Assembly (NCBI GenBank): GCA_023434015.1
Contig: JAEYTM010000089.1
Location: forward strand, 1 to 15,492
Length of the DNA: 15,492 nt
Direction of reading: 5' to 3'
DNA from: Pseudomonadota bacterium
GTDB lineage: Bacteria; Pseudomonadota; Alphaproteobacteria; Caulobacterales; Caulobacteraceae
The translations under genes were made by a program, and so were the position numbers. The notes under the pieces are model-generated. The model had not been told where the DNA came from. It did no database searches and saw only the letters and a program-made list of their open reading frames with translations. Below are positions 1 through 8,038 of this stretch, in pieces (the stretch's first letter is position 1; each line of letters begins with the position of its first letter).

Positions 1-538
1 GCTTCCGGGGCGGCGTCAGCTTGAAGATCCGCTCCAGGTCCGGAATGAAGCCCATGTCGAGCATGCGGTCGGCTTCATCGACCACCATGATCTGGACGCC
101 GGTCATCAGCAGCTTGCCGCGCTCGAAATGATCGAGCAGGCGGCCGGGCGTGGCGATGACCACGTCGACGCCGCGATCGAGCTTCAGTTCCTGGTCGGAG
201 AAGGAGACGCCGCCGATCAGCAGCGCCCAGGACAGCTTCTGGCCCTTGGCGTACTTCTCGAAGGACGCGGCCACCTGATCGGCGAGTTCGCGGGTCGGGG
301 CGATGACCAGGGCGCGCGGCATGCGGGCCTTGGAACGGCCGGCTTTAAGCCGGTCGATCATCGGGAGCGTGAAGGCGGCGGTCTTGCCGGTGCCCGTCTG
401 GGCGATCCCCAGCACATCGCGGCCGGTGAGGGCGTGGGGGATAGCCTCGGCCTGGATCGGCGTGGCTGTGGTGTACCCGGTGTCGGCGACGGCCTGCAGG
501 GTTGCAGGCGAGAGGCCCAGTTCTGAAAATTCTGTCAT
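1..538 (-). CDS. DEAD-box ATP-dependent RNA helicase, N-terminal part (3' end outside window)
   Basis: This is the first RecA-like domain of a DEAD-box RNA helicase, which unwinds or remodels RNA with ATP in the cytoplasm. About 179 residues are visible and there is no stop before position 1, so the gene continues out of the window. In order I see the Q motif (F4 and TPIQ at 26-29), Walker A motif I AQTGTGKT (46-53), motif Ia PTRELA (81-86), a GG pair (109-110), motif Ib TPGR (130-133) and motif II DEAD (154-157). The RMLDMGF segment after DEAD (158-164) is typical of the RhlE/DeaD group, but the C-terminal half that would separate RhlE, DeaD, SrmB and RhlB is missing. The ATG at 538 follows an in-frame TAA two codons upstream, which fixes the start closely. 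There is no strong Shine-Dalgarno sequence. A good promoter-like sequence lies about 95 bp upstream. The family is certain; the subfamily is open. Confidence 0.95.
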   Translation of the reverse strand, partial: MTEFSELGLSPATLQAVADTGYTTATPIQAEAIPHALTGRDVLGIAQTGTGKTAAFTLPMIDRLKAGRSKARMPRALVIAPTRELADQVAASFEKYAKGQKLSWALLIGGVSFSDQELKLDRGVDVVIATPGRLLDHFERGKLLMTGVQIMVVDEADRMLDMGFIPDLERIFKLTPPRK

Positions 539-632
539 CAGTTACGATAAGAGCGGGGGCCCGCCGTATCCCTCGTACAGGAAAGAGGCTGGCGTACCGC
601 GGCGGCGCGGACGGACATCGCCACGCGCGCGG

Positions 633-660
633 AAGATACGGGCAGCAGACCGCAAGTCAA
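633..660 (-). promoter_or_regulatory. Putative sigma-70-type promoter of the DEAD-box helicase gene
   Basis: On the minus strand TTGACT (660-655) and TATCTT (638-633) are separated by 16 bp, close to the housekeeping consensus. The predicted start site would leave a 5' leader of about 90 nt before the helicase ATG at 538. The call rests on sequence likeness only. Long cold-regulated leaders are known for some DEAD-box genes, but nothing here shows one. Confidence 0.45.
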
Positions 661-718
661 CGCGTTCGCATCGCCGCAGTACACGATAGGCAGGATTACA
701 GGCCGGGACCGCTTTAGC

Positions 719-756
719 CAGGGCGATCGACCGGTGATCTGGCCGACGCCGCCCTG
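719..756 (-). terminator. Nested hairpin just after parE, possible 3'-end structure
   Basis: Outer arms 719-725 and 750-756 (CAGGGCG / CGCCCTG) pair perfectly over 7 bp. They enclose inner arms 727-732 and 741-746, which pair over 6 bp with one G-U. It begins about 8 nt after the parE stop and precedes the helicase promoter candidate. No U-tract follows it on the minus strand, so a Rho-independent terminator is not proven. It could instead protect the mRNA 3' end. Confidence 0.35.
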
Positions 757-763
757 CCTGCGG

Positions 764-2818
<2,055 letters not shown>

Positions 2819-3011
2819 GGGCCCGGTGAAAATGGTGCGATTCGAGGTGGGATATGAATCGCCAGGCGGGCGAAGGCAATGCGGCGCGACGCCTGCGCCA
2901 GGCCGGTTCGCTTGCAAATCCGGCCATTTGAACGCAAAACTGTCGCCAGCGACGACTGTGCGGGCCCTTCGGGGCGAAACGACACGGCGCGCCGACGGGA
3001 GAACGAACAGG
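2819..3011. promoter_or_regulatory. Divergent intergenic region between parE and the small membrane protein gene
   Basis: This 193-bp gap must hold the start signals for both outward genes. On the minus strand a weak TATATC-like element occurs near 2853-2859, but no convincing -35/-10 pair could be assigned. On the plus strand a short 4-bp stem closed by a UUCG tetraloop sits at 2964-2975. No operator repeat was recognised. Confidence 0.4.
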
Positions 3012-3239
3012 ATGCAGAACTCTGCTGCGGGGCAGAAGCTTCCCATGTTGCGGCACGTGCCGCAGGAAGTGGCCTATGTCGTCGCCTTCGCGGCGGCTCT
3101 CTTCGCGGTCGTCGCCGGGGGCGCGATGATTTCCGCGGCCCTGCCGGCGCAGTCATCCGACTGGATGCACGGCGCGGCCTATCTGGCGCCGGCCAGCCTC
3201 GCCTTCACCGCCTACTGGTGGATCGCCCAGCGCCACTGA
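3012..3239 (+). CDS. Small two-helix membrane protein of unknown function (75 aa)
   Basis: I do not recognise this family. The 75-residue product has two hydrophobic segments, at about 20-43 (YVVAFAAALFAVVAGG core) and about 54-72 (AAYLAPASLAFTAYWW core). A short polar loop with QSSDW (47-51) joins them, so it is probably an integral inner-membrane hairpin. The N-terminal 19 residues are polar and the C-terminus ends QRH. A good Shine-Dalgarno (GGGAGA, 2997-3002) lies 9 nt before the ATG at 3012, which supports translation. It is divergent from parE and converges on the M61 peptidase gene with only 24 bp between the stops. No function can be inferred from the sequence, and nothing links it to topoisomerase IV beyond position. 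Confidence 0.7.
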   Translation: MQNSAAGQKLPMLRHVPQEVAYVVAFAAALFAVVAGGAMISAALPAQSSDWMHGAAYLAPASLAFTAYWWIAQRH

Positions 3240-3263
3240 GCGCGGGGCCGCGGCCTCCACGCC

Positions 3264-5195
3264 CTATCGCTTCGGCGCGTAGATCGCCGCCAGCCGGTCT
3301 GGCGTCCCCTCGATGCGCTCCAGGCGCGGGTAGCGCAGGCCACCGCGATAATCGACGGCGACGGTGCGAAAGTGGTCGCCTGTCCTGACGATGAGGCTGA
3401 GCGGCCCCCCGGCCTTGGCGGCGGTGATTGCATCTCTCAGGCCGTCGGCGCTGTAGGCGATGCCGTTCACCGCCATGATCCGACCGCCAACCGCCAGGCC
3501 GGCGTTGAACGCCGGCCCGTCCCACTGCACGGCGGTGATGTCGCCCTCCCGGTTCAGCACCAGGCCGAGGGAATAGCTGAGGTTATTGACCTGCTGGCGG
3601 CCCTCCAGGGCCTTGAAATAGTCGGTGGGGGCCTCGGTGTAGGTCAGGCGGTAGCCGCCCCGCGTCAGCCCGTCGAGCGGCGCCTTGGGGGCCACGTCGC
3701 GAACCCGCGCCTGCAGGAAGGCGGCCCAGTCGTAGGGCTCGACACGGTTCAGCGTCGCTACAACGTCTTCGAAGGCATAGGGCGCGACGGTCCGGTCACC
3801 CTCCTTGCCGGCGAAGAAGGCGCGGGCGAAGTCGTCCAGCGAACGCCGGCCGCCGGAGCGCTCGCGGATCAGGGTGTCCGCGTCCAGCCAGATGAGCTGG
3901 CCTTCCGAATAGTAGTCCTCGGCGCGCTGCCAGCTGGTCCACGGCTGGGGGCTGCGCCGGGCGATGATCGGGTCGAGGGTGGTGTCCTCCATCTGCCGCC
4001 ACTGGCGCCCAGCCCGGTTCTCGTAGATCGCGGCGGTCAGGGCCAAGGCGTCCAGCACGTCCCGCCGGCTCATCAGGCCTGAGCGGCCGCTGAGCACATA
4101 GCCCCAGTATTGGGTCTGGCCCTCATAGACCCAGAGCAGCGAGCCGCGCATGGGTACGTTGAAGTTGGGTGTCCATAGTTCCGCAGGCCGGCGGTACTTG
4201 CCGTTCCAGGCGTGGGTGTATTCGTGCGGCAGCAGGTCGCGTTCGTCGGCGCTCTTCGCCCAGTCGGTGAAGTAGCCGGGGATCACCCGGTTCTCGCTGG
4301 AGCGATGATGCTCCAGCCCAATGCCGCCGAGGCGATCACTGAGCGACAGCAGGAAGTCGTAGCGGTCGAACGGCCGCGTTCCGAACAGGCTGTCGGCCTG
4401 GCGGACGAGTTGGCGGTGCGCTTCGGTCTGCTCTGGCTTGGCGTCGAGCAGATCCGGCCGGTCGGCGACGATGTTCAGCCGCACCGGCGAGCGGCCGCCC
4501 GGATCGAGGTCGATCTGACGGAAATGCCGGCCAGCGAACATCGGCGAGTCCACCAGGGTCTCGAAATCCACCGGCTGGAACCGGGTGAGGCCGCCGGTCT
4601 CGCCGGCGGTGTCCAGGGCGACGCCGAACTTCCAGCCCTCGGGCAGGCGCACGGACGGCTCCACCATGATCCGACGGGTGAAATAGCCAGCGGGATAGAG
4701 CGCCACCGCGTTCCACTGCAGGTTCAGCATCTCCGGCGTCACCACCACGCGGCCCTGGTTGGCGGCGGTCGGCGAAACGAACTGAAACTCCAGGTCGAGG
4801 GCCGCGGCGCCCTGCGGCGCGTCGACGTGGAAGGCGTAGGGATCGACCGGGTCGCGCGTCCATGGGAGCAGCTGGCCGCCCGCGCGGATGACCAGGCCGG
4901 AGAGCTTGTCCAGCGGGCCGCGCGGGGCGTGGTTTCCGGGCAGCCAGGCGGGATAGAGCAGGGTGGTGCGCCCGGCCGCCGCCAGCGGAATGGTCTGGCG
5001 GACCCGGAAGATGCGCCGCGCGGTGTCGGTGGCGTCGATCTCCAGCCGCATGGTTCCGGGATAGGCGACATCCTGCGGGGCCGGGATCGGCTGGGGCAGG
5101 GGAAGCGGCTGTGGGCCCGGCGACGGCTGAGCGGCTGCGGCGGTGGCGGTCAGCAGGGCGAGGGCCGCGGCGGCCAGGATGGCGGGGCGATGCAT
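3264..5195 (-). CDS. Secreted M61-family metallopeptidase with PDZ domain
   Basis: This is a gluzincin zinc peptidase of family M61 (glycyl aminopeptidase-like), 643 residues, probably periplasmic. A Sec signal peptide spans about 1-22 (hydrophobic core AILAAAALALL, cleavage near AAA-Q). A proline-rich linker follows at 24-40, then the beta-rich M61 N-terminal domain (about 45-245). The catalytic domain has GLEHH (293-297), the zinc motif HEYTH (324-328; E325 catalytic) and the likely third zinc ligand E358 in WVYEGQT. A PDZ domain covers about 543-605 (SLGL carboxylate-binding loop, then PAFNAGLAVGG). The key residues are all present, so it should be active. I chose the ATG at 5195 over an in-frame ATG at 5240 because it puts the signal peptide at the N-terminus. 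It is a single gene, downstream of the glnA terminator on the same strand. Substrate unknown; family members cleave small or acidic residues from N-termini. Confidence 0.92.
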   Translation of the reverse strand: MHRPAILAAAALALLTATAAAAQPSPGPQPLPLPQPIPAPQDVAYPGTMRLEIDATDTARRIFRVRQTIPLAAAGRTTLLYPAWLPGNHAPRGPLDKLSGLVIRAGGQLLPWTRDPVDPYAFHVDAPQGAAALDLEFQFVSPTAANQGRVVVTPEMLNLQWNAVALYPAGYFTRRIMVEPSVRLPEGWKFGVALDTAGETGGLTRFQPVDFETLVDSPMFAGRHFRQIDLDPGGRSPVRLNIVADRPDLLDAKPEQTEAHRQLVRQADSLFGTRPFDRYDFLLSLSDRLGGIGLEHHRSSENRVIPGYFTDWAKSADERDLLPHEYTHAWNGKYRRPAELWTPNFNVPMRGSLLWVYEGQTQYWGYVLSGRSGLMSRRDVLDALALTAAIYENRAGRQWRQMEDTTLDPIIARRSPQPWTSWQRAEDYYSEGQLIWLDADTLIRERSGGRRSLDDFARAFFAGKEGDRTVAPYAFEDVVATLNRVEPYDWAAFLQARVRDVAPKAPLDGLTRGGYRLTYTEAPTDYFKALEGRQQVNNLSYSLGLVLNREGDITAVQWDGPAFNAGLAVGGRIMAVNGIAYSADGLRDAITAAKAGGPLSLIVRTGDHFRTVAVDYRGGLRYPRLERIEGTPDRLAAIYAPKR

Positions 5196-5243
5196 GCCGA
5201 AGTAGTAGGGCCTTGTCGCCGCCACGCGCAAACGCCGCATGCG

Positions 5244-5271
5244 AAAAGGGCCGCGGCTGGCGCCGCGGCCC
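5244..5271 (-). terminator. Intrinsic terminator of the glnB-glnA operon
   Basis: Arms 5248-5257 and 5262-5271 form a perfect 10-bp GC-rich stem (GGGCCGCGGC / GCCGCGGCCC) with a 4-nt loop. Read on the minus strand, it is followed directly by TTTT (5247-5244). It lies 26 bp after the glnA stop, as expected for a Rho-independent terminator. It also separates glnA from the M61 peptidase, whose start is 49 bp further on. Confidence 0.85.
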
Positions 5272-5297
5272 CTCCGGATCGCATCAGGCGATGCCGA

Positions 5298-6707
5298 TCA
5301 GCACTTGAAGTACATGTCGAATTCCACCGGGTGCGGGTGGAGTTGCAGGCGCATGACCTCTTCCATCTTCAGCTCGATGTAGCTGTCGATGAAATCGTCG
5401 TCCATGACGCCGCCGGCCTTCAGGAAGGCGCGGTCCTTGTCGAGGCTTTCAAGGGCTTCACGCAGCGAGCCGCAGACTTCCGGAATCTTCTTCTGCTCGC
5501 GCGGCGGCAGGTCGTAGAGGTTCTTGTCCGACGGGCCGCCCGGATCGATCTGGTTGATGATCCCGTCCAGGCCGGCCATCAGCAGGGCGACGAAGGTCAG
5601 GTAGGGGTTGCCCATCGGGTCCGGGAAGCGGGCCTCGATGCGCTTGGCCTTCGGGCTGTCGACGTGCGGGATGCGGATCGACGCCGAGCGGTTGCGGGCC
5701 GAGTAGGCCAGCTTCACCGGGGCTTCATAGCCCGGCACCAGGCGCTTGTAAGAATTGGTCGCCGAGTTCGAGAAGGCGTTGATCGCCTTGGCGTGCTTGA
5801 TGATGCCGCCGATGTACCACAGGCACATCTGCGACAGGCCAGCGTACTTGTCGCCGGCGAACAGCGGCTTGCCTTCGCCCCAGATCGACTGGTGCACGTG
5901 CATGCCCGAGCCGTTGTCGGCGAACATCGGCTTGGCCATGAAGGTCGCCGTCTTGCCGTAGGCGTGGGCGACGTTCTGGATGACGTACTTGTAGAGCTGC
6001 ATGCGGTCGGCCATCACGACCATGGTGTCGAACTTCAGGCCGAGTTCGTGCTGGGCCGGCGCCACCTCGTGGTGGTGCTTTTCCGGCTTCATGCCGAGTT
6101 CGCCCATGACCGCCAGCATTTCACCGCGCAGGTCCTGGCAGCTATCGACCGGGTTCACCGGGAAATAGCCGCCCTTGGGGCCGGGACGGTGGCCCATGTT
6201 CCCTTCGGCGTAGGCCTTGCCGGTGTTCACCGGCAGTTCGGTCGAGTCGTAGGAATAGCCGGTGTTGTGCGGGTCGGTGGACCAGCGCACGTCGTCGAAA
6301 ATGAAGAACTCGGCCTCGGGGCCGAAGAAGACGGTGTCGCCGATGCCCGAGCTCTTGACGAAGTTCAGCGCCGCCTTGGCGATCGAGCGCGGGTCGCGAT
6401 TGTACGGGGTGCCGGTGTCAGGGTTCACGACGTCGCAGAACAGCGCCAGCGTGGTCTGCTGATAGAACGGGTCGATGATCGCGGTGCTGAGGTCGGGCCG
6501 CAGCTTCATGTCGCTTTCGTTGATGGCCTTCCATCCGGCGATGGAGGAGCCGTCGAACATGGTGCCATCGGTCAGGAAGTCTTCGTCCACCAGGTCGATG
6601 TCGAAGGTGACGTGCTGCATCTTGCCGCGAACGTCGGTGAAGCGGACGTCGACGTATTTGACGTCCTTCTCCTTGATCATATCCAGGATGTCTTTGGCGC
6701 TCGCCAT
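5298..6707 (-). CDS. glnA: Glutamine synthetase type I (GlnA)
   Basis: This enzyme makes glutamine from glutamate, ammonia and ATP as a cytoplasmic dodecamer, the main entry point for ammonium. At 469 residues it has the standard GSI-beta length. Visible hallmarks are the Asp50-loop-type segment MFDGSS (50-55), metal ligands in GPEAEFFIF (129-137), E214 and E221 in HEVAPAQHE, the nitrogen-loop GSGMHVHQS (266-274), the substrate arginine region RNRSASIRIP (338-347), EARFPDP (358-364), and the adenylylation site Tyr398 in NLYDLPP. The adenylylation motif implies control by a GlnE-type enzyme under PII. The Shine-Dalgarno AGGGGA lies just upstream of the ATG at 6707. It follows glnB by 39 bp with no promoter apparent between them, so the two are very likely one operon. 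Confidence 0.98.
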   Translation of the reverse strand: MASAKDILDMIKEKDVKYVDVRFTDVRGKMQHVTFDIDLVDEDFLTDGTMFDGSSIAGWKAINESDMKLRPDLSTAIIDPFYQQTTLALFCDVVNPDTGTPYNRDPRSIAKAALNFVKSSGIGDTVFFGPEAEFFIFDDVRWSTDPHNTGYSYDSTELPVNTGKAYAEGNMGHRPGPKGGYFPVNPVDSCQDLRGEMLAVMGELGMKPEKHHHEVAPAQHELGLKFDTMVVMADRMQLYKYVIQNVAHAYGKTATFMAKPMFADNGSGMHVHQSIWGEGKPLFAGDKYAGLSQMCLWYIGGIIKHAKAINAFSNSATNSYKRLVPGYEAPVKLAYSARNRSASIRIPHVDSPKAKRIEARFPDPMGNPYLTFVALLMAGLDGIINQIDPGGPSDKNLYDLPPREQKKIPEVCGSLREALESLDKDRAFLKAGGVMDDDFIDSYIELKMEEVMRLQLHPHPVEFDMYFKC

Positions 6708-6746
6708 TGTGAGGTCCCCTTTAAACGCTCTTGAGTGGCTATCTGG

Positions 6747-7085
6747 TCAGACGGCGGCAGGGCCGGTTTCACCGGTCCGGATGCGCACGACGTCGAGGAT
6801 GTCGGAGACGAAGATCTTGCCGTCGCCGATCCGGCCGGTCCGCGCGGCGCCGGCGATCGCCTCCAGCGCGCGGTCAAGCTGGTCGTCGGCGATGACGACC
6901 TCGATCTTTATCTTCGGCAGGAAGTCCACGACGTATTCGGCGCCTCGATACAGTTCCGTCTGGCCTTTCTGGCGGCCGTAGCCTTTGGCTTCGATGACGG
7001 TCATGCCCTGGACGCCGAGTTCCTGAAGGGCCTCCTTCACCTCGTCGAGCTTGAACGGCTTGATGATGGCTTCGATCTTTTTCAT
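6747..7085 (-). CDS. glnB: Nitrogen regulatory protein PII (GlnB)
   Basis: PII is a trimeric cytoplasmic signal protein that senses 2-oxoglutarate, ATP/ADP and, through uridylylation, glutamine. It adjusts GlnE (glutamine synthetase adenylylation) and the NtrB/NtrC system. The 112 residues start MKKIEAIIKPFKLDEVKEAL. The T-loop has GRQKGQ (37-42), Tyr46 and the uridylylation site Tyr51 in AEYVVDF. The C-terminal region has TGRIGDGKIFV, a PII signature. The ATG at 7085 is the family start; the frame stays open to 7301 but the extra residues are not conserved. The glnB-glnA order in one operon favours GlnB over GlnK, which usually pairs with amtB. Its leader contains two stable hairpins, described separately. 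Confidence 0.96.
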   Translation of the reverse strand: MKKIEAIIKPFKLDEVKEALQELGVQGMTVIEAKGYGRQKGQTELYRGAEYVVDFLPKIKIEVVIADDQLDRALEAIAGAARTGRIGDGKIFVSDILDVVRIRTGETGPAAV

Positions 7086-7104
7086 TGGCTCGACTTGGTT
7101 ACTT

Positions 7105-7125
7105 CCGCCCCCGGGCTCGGGGCGG
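7105..7125 (-). promoter_or_regulatory. Leader hairpin proximal to glnB
   Basis: Arms CCGCCCC (7105-7111) and GGGGCGG (7119-7125) pair perfectly over 7 bp around a 7-nt loop. It ends 19 nt before the glnB ATG and sits next to the purine-rich sequence that could help ribosome binding. No U-tract follows, so it is not a classical terminator. It may affect translation or mRNA stability. Function is inferred only from structure and position. Confidence 0.4.
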
Positions 7126-7130
7126 ACGGA

Positions 7131-7147
7131 GCACGGCGCGGCCGTGC
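7131..7147 (-). promoter_or_regulatory. Leader hairpin distal to glnB
   Basis: Arms GCACGGC (7131-7137) and GCCGTGC (7141-7147) pair perfectly over 7 bp with a 3-nt loop. It is 5 nt from the neighbouring hairpin at 7105-7125. As DNA it is also a compact inverted repeat that a dimeric regulator could bind, though the spacing is tight and it does not match the NtrC box I know. Confidence 0.4.
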
Positions 7148-7471
7148 GGGACAAGAGCGGGCGGCGCGAAGATGGCTCCCGCAGCGCGCGGAGATATCCG
7201 ACGCCGAAAAAATAGGCAAAGGAAGTCCAAAAAACGACCAATGCGGGTTTCGGCTTGTGGGGTGCGATTGCCCGCCTAGGATCGTTACAGATCGCGGTCA
7301 CAGGGCGGGGGCGATGAACGACCGGACCTCAGTTCGGAGCGAAGCGGGCCGATTCCGTCGCCGGCCGTACATGGCGGCTTCGTCCGTTGAGGATGGGGTT
7401 GCTGAAGATTGCAGCGGAACGGCCGTCCGCCGCCGGGGTGCGCGGGCCTCAGGGCGCCGCGCCGCGCGACG

Positions 7472-8038
7472 ATGAGGCGGCTCTACCTCATCCGCCATGG
7501 CAGGCCGTCCGCGGGTTGGGGCGCGGAGCGCGACCCGGGCCTCGACGAGGTTGGGCGGGCTCAGGCGATCGCGGCGCGCGACTGGCTGCTGGCGCTGCCT
7601 GAGGCCGAGCGGCCCGTGCGCGTGGTGAGTTCGCCGTTACGCCGCTGCCGGGAGACCGCGCAACCGACCGCCGACGCGTTGCATGCGGCGGTCGAACTGG
7701 ATCCCTCCGTGGGGGAAATTCCCACGCCTCGCAGCATCGCGCCGGCGGACCGGTCAGCCTGGCTCATCAAGGCTCTGGAGGGCCGGTGGAGCGATATCGA
7801 AGGCGACCTCAACTATGAGGCCTGGCGGGCGCAGGTGGTGTCGAGCCTGCTGACGCGCGGGGACACCGCGGTGTTTTCCCATTACGTGGCCCTCAACGCC
7901 GTGGTCTCGCACCTGGCGGGCGATGATCGGGTGTTGAGCTTCCGACCCGACCATGCGTCGATCACCGTGCTGGAAGCGGACGGCCGATCCCTGCGCCTGG
8001 TGGCGAAGGGCGCGGAAGGTGGGACGAGGGTGCTTTGA
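7472..8038 (+). CDS. Histidine phosphatase family protein (phosphoglycerate mutase-like)
   Basis: A 188-residue member of the histidine phosphatase (PGM-like) superfamily, cytoplasmic by lack of a signal. The catalytic motif LIRHG puts the phospho-acceptor at H9. SSPLRRCRETA (53-63) carries the conserved arginine, E82 in GEIPTP is the likely acid, and FSHYVALNAV (135-144) gives the second catalytic histidine H137. All core residues are present. The substrate cannot be read from sequence; it is too short and divergent for a glycolytic mutase. The ATG at 7472 fits the family start exactly, though there is no good Shine-Dalgarno. Its stop overlaps the likely TTG start of nnr, so the two are probably co-transcribed and translationally coupled. 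Confidence 0.88.
   Translation: MRRLYLIRHGRPSAGWGAERDPGLDEVGRAQAIAARDWLLALPEAERPVRVVSSPLRRCRETAQPTADALHAAVELDPSVGEIPTPRSIAPADRSAWLIKALEGRWSDIEGDLNYEAWRAQVVSSLLTRGDTAVFSHYVALNAVVSHLAGDDRVLSFRPDHASITVLEADGRSLRLVAKGAEGGTRVL

Larger units (their letters stand above)
7086..7471. promoter_or_regulatory. 386-bp divergent intergenic region between glnB and the histidine phosphatase gene
   Basis: No gene is supported here. Going left to right, the region holds two adjacent GC-rich hairpins in the glnB leader (7105-7147) and an AT-rich island (7205-7236) with two A6 runs on the plus strand. On the minus strand, TTTGCCTATTTT inside the island could be a -10 region for glnB, but no firm promoter can be assigned. 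On the plus strand, TTGTGG (7255-7260) and TAGGAT (7277-7282) with 16-bp spacing could serve the phosphatase-nnr pair. From 7290 to 7471 I see no recognisable signal, and the phosphatase has no clear Shine-Dalgarno. Confidence 0.45.

Noticed and set aside
2964..2975. Short 4-bp stem with a UUCG tetraloop upstream of the 75-aa gene
   Set aside because: Too short to argue for function in GC-rich DNA. It is kept only as a note in the intergenic entry.
2819..3046. Extension of the parE reading frame to an ATG at 3046 (76 extra residues)
   Set aside because: The extra residues do not resemble any ParE N-terminus and would overlap the start of the divergent small gene. The ATG at 2818 gives the usual length.
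3246..3255. Palindrome GGCCGCGGCC between the convergent 75-aa and M61 genes
   Set aside because: It has no loop and no T-tract, so it is not a terminator. Such palindromes are frequent by chance at this GC content.
4212..6734. An 840-codon open frame on the plus strand across the M61 peptidase and glnA genes
   Set aside because: It is antisense to two certain genes and is a by-product of GC-rich codon use. Its translation has no recognisable domain and an odd H/R/G/V-rich composition.
7214..7229. Sigma-54-like element TTGGACTTCCTTTGCC upstream of glnB (minus strand)
   Set aside because: The GG and GC elements are separated by 9 bp instead of the strict 10, and the conserved CACG after GG is absent. 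No matching NtrC boxes were found.
7086..7301. An extended N-terminus for GlnB from an ATG at 7301
   Set aside because: PII proteins start at MKKIEAIIKP. The upstream residues are not conserved in the family and cover the structured leader.
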